A DNA stretch of 64,000 bases from assembly GCA_000634735.1 (NCBI GenBank), contig JFLG01000066.1:159408-223407 (forward strand), given 5' to 3'. Numbering within the stretch: position 1 is the first letter of the stretch; every line of letters begins with the position of its first letter. Below the pieces are notes generated by a model, which did no database searches, was not told where the DNA came from, and was given only the letters and a program-made list of their open reading frames with translations. Positions 48,982 to 58,186 of this stretch are shown here, piece after piece. A program made the position numbers and the translations under genes. This stretch comes from Prochlorococcus sp. scB241_528N17 (GTDB lineage Bacteria > Cyanobacteriota > Cyanobacteriia > PCC-6307 > Cyanobiaceae).

Positions 48982-49001
48982 TTCGGAAACAGTTCGGAAA
49001 C
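48982..49001 (+). repeat. TTCGGAAAC x2 at an 11-bp pitch
   Basis: TTCGGAAAC at 48982-48990 and 48993-49001. Located between the intact tRNA and the 5' fragment. Confidence 0.75.
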
Positions 49002-49053
49002 GCATGTCAAGTTAGATATGAAAGTTATTGGCACAACTAAACATAAATCTAGC

Positions 49054-49093
49054 TTTCAAGACTAGAGCCTTAAACCACTCGACCACCCCTCCA
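49054..49093 (-). pseudogene. 5' half of tRNA-Ser (40-nt fragment)
   Basis: Identical to 48887-48926, i.e. from the anticodon loop core TTTCAAG to one base beyond the tRNA 5' end. No 3' half. It is complementary to the 3' half at 47380: the two fragments overlap only in the 7-nt anticodon loop. Confidence 0.92.
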
Positions 49094-49270
49094 AGGTGTT
49101 CTTAAGTTTAATTGAACTTAAAATCTATAACATAAGAAATTAGTCATAGTCTATAAATTCAAAGATTTAAAAATTATTTCAAGAAACTAGTTTGAAATAG
49201 GAATTTTTATTATTAATGATGAGTTAAATGGTTATAACAATCTATCATTAGTCAAATTTAGTCTAAAAAT

Positions 49271-49292
49271 GAGTCCACAAAATGAGTCCACA
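49271..49292 (+). repeat. GAGTCCACA x2 at a 13-bp pitch
   Basis: GAGTCCACA at 49271-49279 and 49284-49292, followed by CTAGTCTGCTTTCAA at 49299, which may be a worn anticodon-loop core. Same style as the other motif pairs in this region. Confidence 0.7.
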
Positions 49293-49317
49293 AAAAATCT
49301 AGTCTGCTTTCAAAAAA

Positions 49318-49467
49318 TCACCCAAAGTTGACATTTTGTTGAAATAAACCAAATAAGTTATTCCCAACTAAGGCAGCGATTATTAAAACGAAGGCAACTA
49401 TGGCAAAAAGAGCACTAACATCTTTTATGTCATATGGTGCTTTAAATAAAGGTTTTTGGTCTGCCAT
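49318..49467 (-). CDS. Small one-TM protein, 49 residues
   Basis: ATG complement at 49465-49467, TGA at 49318. MADQKPLFKAPYDIKDVSAL, then one TM segment (FAIVAFVLIIAALVGNNLFGLF) and QQNVNFG. Regular composition with a short cytoplasmic start and a single helix fits a small photosystem or membrane-complex subunit, but I do not recognise it. Confidence 0.65.
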   Translation of the reverse strand: MADQKPLFKAPYDIKDVSALFAIVAFVLIIAALVGNNLFGLFQQNVNFG

Positions 49468-49556
49468 TGTTATCTAATATATAAATGCAATTGAATCATA
49501 TTATTTTAATGCTTTTGAGAAGTATTAAGTTATTGTTTAGTCTAAGAATGGATAAT

Positions 49557-49585
49557 AAAAAAGCCACTGAAAGTGGCTTTTTTTT
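49557..49585. terminator. Bidirectional hairpin terminator
   Basis: GCCACT-GAA-AGTGGC stem with A6 before and T8 after. On the minus strand it lies 15 nt downstream of the 33-residue gene and ends its transcript before the 49-residue gene. Confidence 0.88.
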
Positions 49586-49599
49586 AATGGTGAAATAAA

Positions 49600-49701
49600 C
49601 TAGCTTGTGTAAGTTTTTCCTCTATAAGTTAGTTCATTGTGCTGCTTTTTAGCTGCTTCTTTGTTCTGGACGTACTTTTGTCCTCTGTAGATTAGAGTCA
49701 T
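49600..49701 (-). CDS. 33-residue DUF4278-type YRG protein
   Basis: ATG complement at 49699-49701, TAG at 49600. The short protein has two similar motifs, LIYRGQKY near the start and LTYRGKTY at the end, like DUF4278 (LTYRG-x-x-Y). GGAG lies 8 nt upstream of the ATG and a strong terminator follows, which supports a real mini-gene. Function unknown. Confidence 0.7.
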   Translation of the reverse strand: MTLIYRGQKYVQNKEAAKKQHNELTYRGKTYTS

Positions 49702-49800
49702 TTTTTTAGCTCCGGTTTCGCTTAAGTCCCCGTTCCATGGCTTAAGTCGATTTGCGGCTTGCTATACGCAAGTTGAACGTTTTGGTAGCGGTTGCTACAA
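49702..49800 (-). promoter_or_regulatory. Structured-looking leader of the YRG mini-gene
   Basis: Unusually G+C-rich for this genome. Read on the minus strand it can form CTTAAG / CTTAAG pairing around CCATGGAACGGGGA (49727-49747), TTGCG-TATAGCAAGC-CGCAA (49751-49768) and TAGCAACCGCTA (49785-49796). May be a leader, a small RNA or an RNA switch; no known class recognised. The remaining 49801-50006 shows nothing clear. Confidence 0.4.
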
Positions 49801-50006
49801 ATTTATAATAACATCCATTAAAATTATTTGTCTAGGTTTTTAATAAATAAACTTAATATATTAATGATAGATTAGGTTTATGATAAATATTTTTATCATA
49901 AACCCGGCTTAATTTCTCACAGGTTACATTTTGTTCGTTTTTGAGAAGTATTTTTTATTTAATGAACTTTTAAATGTAAAATTCTTAAGATTATAAAATT
50001 TGTTTT

Positions 50007-50201
50007 ATGTTTTCTAAAAGCAAAAAACCTACAGTAAAAAAATCTGCAATAGTTGAAGAGACTCCATTATTTGCTCAATTATTACCATTCGCAAACAGAA
50101 TGAATGATAAGGTCCAATTGGTAAATGCTTTGGCTTTTACTTTTATTATGGGATTCTCAATTTTTGGAATTGCTCTATGGAAACTATCAGGGCTGACCTA
50201 A
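50007..50201 (+). CDS. Small one-TM protein, 64 residues
   Basis: A basic start (FSKSKKPTVKKSAIVEETPLF), then RMNDKVQLVNALAFTFIMGFSIFGIALWKLSGL with one TM. The overall plan resembles small thylakoid proteins, but the chlorophyll-binding ExxNGRxAMxGF of high-light-inducible proteins is missing (NDKVQLVNALAF instead). Unknown. Confidence 0.68.
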   Translation: MFSKSKKPTVKKSAIVEETPLFAQLLPFANRMNDKVQLVNALAFTFIMGFSIFGIALWKLSGLT

Positions 50202-50206
50202 ATATT

Positions 50207-50464
50207 TTATTTTTGCAAAGCATCAATTTTGGATTCTTTGTTTTCAATTATGGTTATTAACCATCTAGAGGCTAGCCCTCTGGATATTGATCTATTTTTT
50301 AGAAATCTACATATATATACATGTAGATTTTTTTCGTTTTTGGAGTTAAATTTTTCCTCAAAATCTAAGATATCCTCTTCTGATGTTCTTTTTCTTAGCT
50401 CATCCACCAATGCATGACTGGAGGAATCATTAAACAAGTTCCCAATATTTAAGCTTAATGTCAT
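50207..50464 (-). CDS. Conserved-looking small hypothetical protein
   Basis: 85 residues, soluble and helical: SHALVDELRKRTSEEDILDFEEKF, HVYICRFLKNRSISRGLASRWLITII. 5 nt from the stop of the convergent gene. No family recognised. A shorter frame on the other strand inside it looks like a shadow. Confidence 0.6.
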   Translation of the reverse strand: MTLSLNIGNLFNDSSSHALVDELRKRTSEEDILDFEEKFNSKNEKNLHVYICRFLKNRSISRGLASRWLITIIENKESKIDALQK

Positions 50465-50552
50465 AAATAATTTATGTCCCTATTTAAGAGATAGCCATAA
50501 ATTAAATTTTTAAAAACTAATTTATATTTTTTATTTACAAATTATTCAAAAT

Positions 50553-52886
50553 TTAATCTTTTGGTTTAGCAAGAGGAAGCAAGCACTTATCTGAATCACA
50601 ACCAGCTGGTCCTGCTTCAGATAGTTCTCCAACATCATATTTATTAAGAGCGTCAAAGAAATCGTTATTGACTTTCCTTTCTATTACTTTATTCTGCAAT
50701 GATATATATTCCTCTTTACTTATTGGTTCAAAGGGTAATCTCGGGAAAGTAGCGTTAGCACTAAATCTAGCCAGCAATGCTGCTGAAATATATCCCTCAT
50801 TATTCTCTATTGCATTATGAATAGCCTTAGCTAAATCCTCGATTTCATTTTCTCTAAATTCTACTGTTGCAGAGGTATTATGCTCTGTGTAAAATTTCTG
50901 CACTTGCATGTAAAAATCAAATTGAGCTAATGCTGAGAAATTATTGATGTCTATTTGGTCTGCGCCGTCTATATTTGCCCAACTAACTTCTGTAGGGATT
51001 TCAACTAACCATTCTGTACATCTTGGATCAAATGGATTATCGAGCAAGCAACCATTTTCATCTTTATCAGATTGAGATGGAACAACTGAGTAACCATAAT
51101 CCATGCAAGCTAAAGCGATTGGGTCATTTTTCCTGAAAGTTATTCTTCTTATGAATCTTTGAGCCTTTGGAGGATGCCAACCTGGAGCTGCTCCAGTAAG
51201 AAGACTTTTAGTTCCAGCTGGCTGAACTGTTGTACATCTATTTGGCCTCCTTAGATTATGCTTATCACAATATTCCCATACAGTTTCTTTTACTATTTTT
51301 CTCCAAGAATCTAAGAATTTAGCTTCCTTCTCCTTGAAAACCTTTCCTTCTTCGCTATTAGGCCTTCCTGCTTCCCACCATTTCAACCATGGCGTCCCAA
51401 AGGCATGGACACAAAAATCAAATAATCCAGTGAAACTTACTCCTACGATAGGATCATATTCCCTACTTTTTCTGTAACGCTCAACTTCAAATTCATGATT
51501 AAGTAAGCATGCTACAGAAAGAGCGGCTGCTTTAAAAGCTTTTTTTTGCTCTTCAAAATTTCCTGGATCAATCTGATTTAAATGAACTTCAGCCAAATTG
51601 CAATGGAAATCATTTCCCAAGATCTCCCCACAAGGGTTAAGTCCATATCGGCTCATCCTGTGGTCTAACTCTTCTTCTGAAAAAGGACCATAACTACTAT
51701 TTATCCAATTTCTCGCTTCATCCTTGCCTTGTTCCGAGTAGATTTCAATAAATTCCTTTCTCAATTCATCATCTTTGAGAATATCTGCATTTGACCTTGC
51801 GATTGCTTCTGGAGCAAATTGAATGGCTCCCTCACCTGAATGGAATTGTTTTGTTACTGCATCCAAAACAGTTTGGTAAGTGGGTTTTGTATGGTAAACC
51901 CTAGTATGATTGGCCATTCTGAGGGCATCTTTTTCAGGATCTATTCTCCAATTACCATTCTCATCTTGACTCCATAAATTTTCTTTTGCTGATGCGGCTT
52001 CCTTATCATCTGAAGCAAATTGTCTCATTCCAGCACTTCTTCTTATATTCCCAGCAACTATGGTTACTGCAGCTTCATCAATTAATAAGCAACACTCTAC
52101 TGTACTTAATTTCCTACCAATTGCCTTTCCAAGAAGTGATGCGACTCTAGAGTAAAGATCTTTCAATTTGATAGGATTTGCCATACCACCAAAACCTTTT
52201 AATGATTCTCCAGCAGGCCTAATATCTTCTAAATCAATATAAACATCAATTTCTCTTTCAAGACTCTCGTTACTTGATGCCTCAAGAAGATATTTATAGC
52301 TATCTACCCACCCTCTTCTGCTATCTCCAACTTTGATATGAAGATCTTTTCCTTTAATTTCTAATGATGACTTTTCTTCTCTTTGATCTTTAGGAGTTAT
52401 TCCAACTTCACTGACTGATTTAATATTTATTTTGTTAATTACCGTAGGTAGATTATTTATAAAATGAGGCTCAATTATTGCACCTGTTCCACATCCCATC
52501 ATTGCTAAGTCCATCATTAATGCGAAGGCTTCCCAATCAATTAAGTTTGTTGAAGTACAGTTGTATGCTCCTGAGAAATTTTGGTTCTTATTAATCCAAG
52601 GGGTTCCGCCTATCCATAACCATCTTCCTGAAGGTTGAGCTTTTTGGTTGCTTTGCATCTCTCTCATTAAGATTAATTCTTCTTCAGAAAGTTTTCCTAA
52701 TTCTTTTAATCCCAATAAATTCCTTTCGCCTACTTCGCTCCAGTTCTCCCTTTTGCCAGATGAAGTTTTTCTACTATAAGATCTGAAAAAAACTGGGTAA
52801 GCAGCTGGCGCAGTCTTTGGAAAATCATCTTTTTTATGATTATTGGAATTGCTCTTTGAAGAAGCTTTATTTGGTGCAACAGTCAC
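50553..52886 (-). CDS. nrdJ: Adenosylcobalamin-dependent (class II) ribonucleotide reductase
   Basis: 777 residues from GTG 52886 (VTVAPNKASSK); the frame stays open 75 nt further but that part overlaps the upstream inverted repeat and has no family likeness. Class II features: YNCTSTN (radical-site Cys partner), RYGLNPCGEILG with the universal NPCGE, TTVQPAGTKSLLTGAAPGWHPP, and the C-terminal redox pair in AGCDSDKCLL. It makes dNTP precursors using B12, which this organism makes itself; cbiX lies 11 kb away. Divergent from the methyltransferase gene. Confidence 0.93.
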   Translation of the reverse strand: MTVAPNKASSKSNSNNHKKDDFPKTAPAAYPVFFRSYSRKTSSGKRENWSEVGERNLLGLKELGKLSEEELILMREMQSNQKAQPSGRWLWIGGTPWINKNQNFSGAYNCTSTNLIDWEAFALMMDLAMMGCGTGAIIEPHFINNLPTVINKINIKSVSEVGITPKDQREEKSSLEIKGKDLHIKVGDSRRGWVDSYKYLLEASSNESLEREIDVYIDLEDIRPAGESLKGFGGMANPIKLKDLYSRVASLLGKAIGRKLSTVECCLLIDEAAVTIVAGNIRRSAGMRQFASDDKEAASAKENLWSQDENGNWRIDPEKDALRMANHTRVYHTKPTYQTVLDAVTKQFHSGEGAIQFAPEAIARSNADILKDDELRKEFIEIYSEQGKDEARNWINSSYGPFSEEELDHRMSRYGLNPCGEILGNDFHCNLAEVHLNQIDPGNFEEQKKAFKAAALSVACLLNHEFEVERYRKSREYDPIVGVSFTGLFDFCVHAFGTPWLKWWEAGRPNSEEGKVFKEKEAKFLDSWRKIVKETVWEYCDKHNLRRPNRCTTVQPAGTKSLLTGAAPGWHPPKAQRFIRRITFRKNDPIALACMDYGYSVVPSQSDKDENGCLLDNPFDPRCTEWLVEIPTEVSWANIDGADQIDINNFSALAQFDFYMQVQKFYTEHNTSATVEFRENEIEDLAKAIHNAIENNEGYISAALLARFSANATFPRLPFEPISKEEYISLQNKVIERKVNNDFFDALNKYDVGELSEAGPAGCDSDKCLLPLAKPKD

Positions 52887-52919
52887 GATAAAAAAACGTA
52901 TGTAAATAACCCGTACTGG

Positions 52920-52956
52920 AAGAATAACTCTACCTGTGGCGTCTGCAACTATTCTT
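52920..52956. promoter_or_regulatory. Inverted repeat upstream of nrdJ
   Basis: AAGAATA (52920-52926) and TATTCTT (52950-52956), 23 nt apart, in the 133-nt divergent gap. It could be an operator or a leader hairpin of nrdJ. It does not match the NrdR box that I know. Confidence 0.35.
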
Positions 52957-53019
52957 ACCACTATTTAACGGTTTGTGTAGAATTATGTTTAATATGAAAT
53001 CTTTGTTTCAAGAAAGGAT

Positions 53020-53715
53020 ATGAAAAGAGTACCCGAACCTGAATTAATGGAAGAAAAAGAGCAGGTCATTTCTTATGATGAAGCTGATTTTTCAGAAGGG
53101 GAAGTTAATCTAATCAATCAAATAAATTATTATCTTTTGAGAAAAAATATTTCTTTAGGTGAAAAAGATTTAATAGTTGATTTAGGATGCGGCCCAGGAA
53201 ATATTTCTGAGAAATTAGCAATAAAATGGCCTAATACTGAAGTGGTTGGGATAGATGGTTCTAAAGAGATGATTTTGAGAGCCGAATATAATAAAAGTAC
53301 TTCTACTAATCAAAAAAAATTAAAAAATTTACGCTACATTTGTTCTGACATAAAAGACATTAAATCAAATAATTTTTTACTTAAAAAAAGAATTAGTTTA
53401 CTGGTAAGCAACAGTTTGATTCATCACATTACCAATCTTGAAGATTTCTTCAACACTATAAGAAGTTTGTCTAGTAATATCACAGTAAATTTTCACAAGG
53501 ACCTAAAAAGGCCATTAGATGAAAAGTCTGCTTTAGAACTCAAAGAACAATGTTCAACTAAATATAATGAGATTTTAACTAGTGATTATTATGCATCTTT
53601 GAGAGCTTCTTATACTTTTAAAGAGTTGAAAAATTACACTTTAGAGAATGATCTATCTTCTTTAGATGTATTTGAAGAAGGTGATAATTATTTAATAGTC
53701 TATGGTAATGTTTAA
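53020..53715 (+). CDS. Class I SAM-dependent methyltransferase
   Basis: 231 residues. SAM motif I DLGCGPGNISEKLA, acidic loop VVGIDGSKEMILRAE, and LVSNSLIHHITNLEDFFNTIRSL (motif IV with His pair). Looks like the trans-aconitate / UbiE-type small-molecule group. Substrate unknown. prfC follows 31 nt later on the same strand. Confidence 0.85.
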   Translation: MKRVPEPELMEEKEQVISYDEADFSEGEVNLINQINYYLLRKNISLGEKDLIVDLGCGPGNISEKLAIKWPNTEVVGIDGSKEMILRAEYNKSTSTNQKKLKNLRYICSDIKDIKSNNFLLKKRISLLVSNSLIHHITNLEDFFNTIRSLSSNITVNFHKDLKRPLDEKSALELKEQCSTKYNEILTSDYYASLRASYTFKELKNYTLENDLSSLDVFEEGDNYLIVYGNV

Positions 53716-53746
53716 TAACTAAGTGAAAGGCCTTTATATTATATAA

Positions 53747-55384
53747 ATGAGCTTAGGTACTAAAATTTTAAATAATAAAGAAATACTGGATGCGGTAAAT
53801 AAAAGAAGAAATTTTGCTATTATTTCACATCCAGATGCTGGGAAAACGACTCTTACCGAGAAGCTTCTTTTGTATGGAGGTGCCATTCAACAGGCAGGAG
53901 CAGTAAAAGCTAGGGGTAATCAGAGAAAAGCTACCTCAGACTGGATGGAACTTGAGAAACAAAGAGGTATTTCAATTACATCAACTGTATTGCAATTTGA
54001 ATATGAAAGATCAGTAATCAATCTATTAGATACACCAGGTCACCAAGATTTCTCCGAAGATACTTATAGAACATTAGCTGCTGCTGATAATGCAGTTATG
54101 TTGGAAGATGCGGCTAAAGGACTAGAACCTCAAACTAGAAAATTGTTTGAAGTTTGCAAGATGCGAAAAATACCAATATTTACTTTCATAAATAAAATGG
54201 ATAGACCAGGAAGAGAGCCATTTGCTTTACTTGATGAAATTGAATCAGAACTGGGATTAAATACCCTACCTATAAACTGGCCAATTGGGAGTGGCGAGGA
54301 ATTTAGAGGGGTTATTGATAGGTTTTCGAGAGAGGTGATTTTATTTGATAAAGCCGTGAGAGGGAAACAATCTAATGAGAAAAGATTAAGTATTGAAGAT
54401 AAAGAGCTATCAAAATATGTTGAGAGAGATTTACTTGAAAACTCAATTGAAGAATTGGAGGTTCTGGATGAGGCAGGATCGAAATTTGAAAAAGAAAAAG
54501 TTTTTAATGGTTCTTTAACCCCAGTTTTCTTTGGATCTGCTATGACTAATTTTGGTGTAAGGCCATTTTTAGATAGTTTTTTAAAAATGGCACAAAAACC
54601 TACTTCAAGAAATAGTAATAAAGGGGATATTGAACCTGCAAGCGATGAATTTAGTGGGTTTGTTTTTAAGCTTCAGGCAAATATGGATCCAAAGCACAGA
54701 GATAGGGTTGCTTTTATAAGAGTTTGTAGTGGCAAATTTGAAAAGGATATGTCAGTTAAACATTCCAGAACTGGGAAAACAATCAGATTATCAAGACCAC
54801 AAAAAATATTTGGTCAAGATAGAGAAGTAGTTGATGATGCCTATCCTGGAGATGTTATTGGTTTAAATAATCCAGGTATGTTTTCTATTGGAGATACTCT
54901 TTATACTGGTGCTCATCTGGAATATGAGGGCATACCATCTTTTAGTCCTGAAATATTCAGCTGGCTAAGAAATCCAAATCCCTCAGCATTTAAAAACTTT
55001 AGAAAGGGTGTTAATGAACTTCGAGAAGAAGGTGCTGTTCAGATTCTATATGACTTTGATGAGAGCAAAAGAGACCCCATACTCGCAGCTGTTGGTCAGT
55101 TGCAGTTGGAGGTAGTAACTCACAGATTAAAAAGTGAATATGGTGTAGATGCAAATCTCGAAGCAATGCCATATCAATTGGCTAGATGGATTTCTGATGG
55201 ATGGCCAGCCATTGAAAAACTAGGCAGAATATTCAATTGTAAAATTGTTAAAGATTGTTGGAATAGGCCAGTTATTCTTTTCAAAAATGAGTGGAATCTA
55301 AATCAATTTGTTGAAGACAATAATCAATTAAATTTAAACAAAGTTGCTCCAGTTGTTAGTGGAGTCGAACCAATTGTTTTATAA
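53747..55384 (+). CDS. prfC: Peptide chain release factor 3
   Basis: 545 residues, a little longer than E. coli RF3 (529). Translational GTPase: [16 protein letters not shown] (G1), [20 protein letters not shown] (G3) and [12 protein letters not shown] (G4). RF3-specific [15 protein letters not shown] replaces the elongation-factor switch I. It recycles RF1/RF2 after termination. The CPP1-like gene follows after 51 nt. Confidence 0.95.
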   Translation: MSLGTKILNNKEILDAVNKRRNFAIISHPDAGKTTLTEKLLLYGGAIQQAGAVKARGNQRKATSDWMELEKQRGISITSTVLQFEYERSVINLLDTPGHQDFSEDTYRTLAAADNAVMLEDAAKGLEPQTRKLFEVCKMRKIPIFTFINKMDRPGREPFALLDEIESELGLNTLPINWPIGSGEEFRGVIDRFSREVILFDKAVRGKQSNEKRLSIEDKELSKYVERDLLENSIEELEVLDEAGSKFEKEKVFNGSLTPVFFGSAMTNFGVRPFLDSFLKMAQKPTSRNSNKGDIEPASDEFSGFVFKLQANMDPKHRDRVAFIRVCSGKFEKDMSVKHSRTGKTIRLSRPQKIFGQDREVVDDAYPGDVIGLNNPGMFSIGDTLYTGAHLEYEGIPSFSPEIFSWLRNPNPSAFKNFRKGVNELREEGAVQILYDFDESKRDPILAAVGQLQLEVVTHRLKSEYGVDANLEAMPYQLARWISDGWPAIEKLGRIFNCKIVKDCWNRPVILFKNEWNLNQFVEDNNQLNLNKVAPVVSGVEPIVL

Positions 55385-55435
55385 AGTCTTAATGGATTAT
55401 AAAATTAGTTAATCTGTTAGTATTGGTAAAAAATT

Positions 55436-56110
55436 TTGGATTCAAACAGTAATAAAAATAATAACGAAAAATCACCTTATGAAATTTTAGGTGTGAAAGA
55501 AGGTGCTGCTTTTGAGGATATTCAGAAGGCTAGAGATATTAAAGTTAAAGAGGCTGGTGAAGATTTAATTTTAAAAGCGAAAATTGAATCTTCCTTTGAT
55601 CAATTACTCATGGGGAGTTTGAAAGCCAGGCAATCAGGAAATGTAAGCTATGAAGCAGTGAGTGCCTCAAAAAAAGAAAAACAAATTAATCAATTTACCA
55701 ATAATAATTTCCCACTTCTCTCCAAGATAAAAAATTTAAATAATAACTCTAACAATTCAAGTCAATATAGTCTGCCAAAAATAACTACCCCCTCATTTGA
55801 TAATCTTTCAATAAAAATATCTGTTGGGATTTTATTTTTAATTTTGTTATTTATCAGTCCAGACTCAAATAATAGACTTTTACTCTCTATCTCAACATTA
55901 ATACTTACCTATACTCAAATTAAATCTGGGAAAAGATTTATAGCTTCTCTGGGTTGGAGCGTTACCTTTCTGTCGATAGGATTAATATTTGGTGGATTGC
56001 TCGAAAATAATTCTTTCATTCAGGAAGTATCAGACAACTCCTTATCAATACAAAAAATTCAAAGTATTCCGGCCATGGTTATTTTATGGCTAGGCGTAAT
56101 TTTTTTATGA
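55436..56110 (+). CDS. CPP1-like (DUF3353) membrane protein with degenerate J-domain
   Basis: 224 residues with TTG start. [31 protein letters not shown] resembles a DnaJ helix arrangement without the HPD motif, as in plant CPP1, a chaperone-like protein for protochlorophyllide reductase. A Ser/Asn-rich linker precedes three to four TM segments. In plants CPP1 stabilises LPOR at the membrane; a comparable role here is inference. Overlaps hslO by 6 nt, convergent. Confidence 0.82.
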   Translation: MDSNSNKNNNEKSPYEILGVKEGAAFEDIQKARDIKVKEAGEDLILKAKIESSFDQLLMGSLKARQSGNVSYEAVSASKKEKQINQFTNNNFPLLSKIKNLNNNSNNSSQYSLPKITTPSFDNLSIKISVGILFLILLFISPDSNNRLLLSISTLILTYTQIKSGKRFIASLGWSVTFLSIGLIFGGLLENNSFIQEVSDNSLSIQKIQSIPAMVILWLGVIFL

Positions 56111-57013
56111 TTGATTTTCTACCATCGATTTAATTTCTTCATAATTTATAAGATATTTATTTTTACAAAATTCACAAACCAACTCTGCTTTGCCATCTTT
56201 CTTGAGGATGTCCTCTAACTCGCTCTTATCTAGCATTTTCATTGCATTTAAACTTCTTTGTTTGGAACATTTGCATTTAAAACTTACTTCTTGGGAACGG
56301 GCTTTTTCAGAGATTGATTTATCGTCAATATCAGGAAATATATTTCTAATTAACGAAAGAAGATTATCTTTTGACTGAAATAGGTCTTCGCTGAAAGAAT
56401 TAATTTCTTTACATCTTTCTTCAAGTAGTGAGACCAATAAAGGGTCAGTGTCTTTTTTTGGTAAAACTTGAGCTAATAAACCACCACTACAAATAACACC
56501 TTTATTTTGAATTTTTTCTCCTATAAATACAGCAGAGGGAGTTTGCTCTGAATGATATAAATATGAAGCTAAGTCTTCTGCAATATTACCATTTACTAAT
56601 TCAACTGTGCTTGTAAAGGGTTCTCCAATTCCGCTATCTCTAATAACATTTAAATATCCTGTACCTAATGCTTTTGTGAAGTCAAAAGAATATTTATTGC
56701 TGTCTATTTTGACTAAGTCTAATTCTAAATTAGGATTCCCTACATAACCCCTAACTTTCCCGTCTCTACCTGCATCAACTAGTAATCCCTTTAAAGGTCC
56801 CTCAGATCTAACTCTTAATGTAACTCTCCCATGCATTATCTTCATCGAGCTTGCTAAAAGCAGGCCAGCACTAAATGCTCTGCCTAAGATACAGGTGGTT
56901 AAATAAGAAAGGTTGTGTCTTTTTTTTGCTTCTAAAGAAGATTCTGTTGTTAAGACAGCAACTAATCTTATTCCTCCATTGGCTGCAGTAGCCCGAACTA
57001 TCCTATCCGGCAT
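56105..57013 (-). CDS. hslO: Hsp33 redox-activated chaperone
   Basis: 302 residues. [17 protein letters not shown] start, [20 protein letters not shown], and the C-terminal zinc site [13 protein letters not shown] (CxC) with ELVCEFCKN (CxxC). Oxidation of these Cys activates holdase function under oxidative stress. Its start lies inside the ABC ATPase gene end (11-nt overlap), so the two are translated together. Confidence 0.94.
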   Translation of the reverse strand: MPDRIVRATAANGGIRLVAVLTTESSLEAKKRHNLSYLTTCILGRAFSAGLLLASSMKIMHGRVTLRVRSEGPLKGLLVDAGRDGKVRGYVGNPNLELDLVKIDSNKYSFDFTKALGTGYLNVIRDSGIGEPFTSTVELVNGNIAEDLASYLYHSEQTPSAVFIGEKIQNKGVICSGGLLAQVLPKKDTDPLLVSLLEERCKEINSFSEDLFQSKDNLLSLIRNIFPDIDDKSISEKARSQEVSFKCKCSKQRSLNAMKMLDKSELEDILKKDGKAELVCEFCKNKYLINYEEIKSMVENQS

Positions 57014-57650
57014 GATTTTCTTTCATAAAATTTTTGATTTTCCCTTTTTCCAAGAATAATATCCTAGAAGGAATTCCCTCAAATAAGGCAGGTTCATGAG
57101 TAACAATAAGTATTGTATTTTTATTTTTTAAATCAAGAATTAAATTCTTCACATCATTTCTCATTGAATAGTCTAATCCCGCAGTTGGTTCATCAAGTAA
57201 AAGAATTGAGGGGTTTCTAAGTAGTTGAACTGCTACAGCTAACCTCCTTTGTTGTCCGCCACTTAGCTGTTCTGGTGGTTGAGTCAGATTAATTTTTTTT
57301 AAACCAACTTTATTTAAAACTATTTCTATATTTTTTTCTCTTAAAGATTTATGGCCTATTTTTAATTCTTTCCCAATGGTTGTACCTATAAAGTATCTTT
57401 CAGGAAATTGGAATACTACCCCACAAAACCATCTTCTTTGTCTAGAAGACAAAATTTTATTCTTCCAAGTAATTTTTCCTTTTTGTGGATTTGTTAATCC
57501 GCTTATTATTTCGAGTAGTGTTGTTTTCCCAGAACCACTATTGCCGCAAATTAAAATGATTTCATTTTCATGAACTTTTAAATTTAAATTGTCTATTATT
57601 TTTCTTTCACCAGTTTGGGGTTGATAAGATATTTCTTTTAAATCAAGCAT
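57003..57650 (-). CDS. ABC transporter ATP-binding protein (ECF/CbiO-like)
   Basis: 215 residues. Walker [19 protein letters not shown]-loop [16 protein letters not shown] (Phe-Pro-Glu-Arg as in ECF-type ATPases), signature [12 protein letters not shown], Walker [14 protein letters not shown] and H-loop VTHEP. No permease gene is adjacent; the partner must be elsewhere. Overlaps the start of hslO by 11 nt. Confidence 0.9.
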   Translation of the reverse strand: MLDLKEISYQPQTGERKIIDNLNLKVHENEIILICGNSGSGKTTLLEIISGLTNPQKGKITWKNKILSSRQRRWFCGVVFQFPERYFIGTTIGKELKIGHKSLREKNIEIVLNKVGLKKINLTQPPEQLSGGQQRRLAVAVQLLRNPSILLLDEPTAGLDYSMRNDVKNLILDLKNKNTILIVTHEPALFEGIPSRILFLEKGKIKNFMKENHAG

Positions 57651-57733
57651 TATTAATTAAGTTGTAGGTATGAATTTGAATCTAGTAATAACTTACTTAT
57701 AATAGCGGTAGATCTAAAAAGATATTAGTCAAT

Positions 57734-58177
57734 ATGAATATTATTTTTAGGGAAGTTGATCCTTTTAATTGTTGGATATGGATCAGGTTTTCAGAGTCAC
57801 CAACTCAAGATGAAAAAAATTATTTAGATGGTGTTTTTGATAGTTGGTACGTTTTAGGAAGGTTAGGTGGATTTAATTCTGAAAATTTGCAAACTCATGA
57901 AGAGGGTTCCGATCTAAGTTGGATGTCCTACGATAATGAACAAAAAAATGAATCTCTTCCAGCCTTAATGCACAATTTAGGAATTATGGAATATCAAAAC
58001 CTGTGGGGAAGATGTTGGGTTGATTTTGGAACTTCAGACTCTATTTCAATAGATATATTAATTAATTCTTTGAATGAGATATCAAATAATTATGTAAAAA
58101 TTGAAGAGTTAATTATTGGGGGTGAAAATAATGATTGGGCAATTGAAGAACATGAAGATTTAGTTTTCAAAGATTAA
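57734..58177 (+). CDS. DUF3531 family protein
   Basis: 147 residues. MNIIFREVDPFNCWIWIRF at the start and GVFDSWYVLGRLGGFNSENLQ and GRCWVDFGTSDSISIDILINSL match the cyanobacteria/plastid DUF3531 family. Function not known. rsmE starts 9 nt later, and the DUF92 gene follows, forming a three-gene unit. Confidence 0.8.
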   Translation: MNIIFREVDPFNCWIWIRFSESPTQDEKNYLDGVFDSWYVLGRLGGFNSENLQTHEEGSDLSWMSYDNEQKNESLPALMHNLGIMEYQNLWGRCWVDFGTSDSISIDILINSLNEISNNYVKIEELIIGGENNDWAIEEHEDLVFKD

Positions 58178-58186
58178 GTGTTTTAG

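Larger units (their letters stand above)
48926..49317. other. Gene-free stretch with further integration scars
   Basis: About 390 nt without a gene. It contains the TTCGGAAAC pair, the tRNA 5' fragment, a perfect hairpin TTAAGTT-N6-AACTTAA at 49102-49121, a TTTCAAG core-like site at 49177 inside a larger inverted repeat (49176-49198), and the GAGTCCACA pair. Confidence 0.7.

Noticed and set aside
50007..50201. High-light-inducible (Hli) protein
   Set aside because: Single TM and size fit, but the chlorophyll-binding motif ExxNGRxAMxGF is not there.
52887..53019. Cobalamin riboswitch upstream of nrdJ
   Set aside because: The gap is too short (133 nt, shared with a divergent gene) and lacks a recognisable B12 box.
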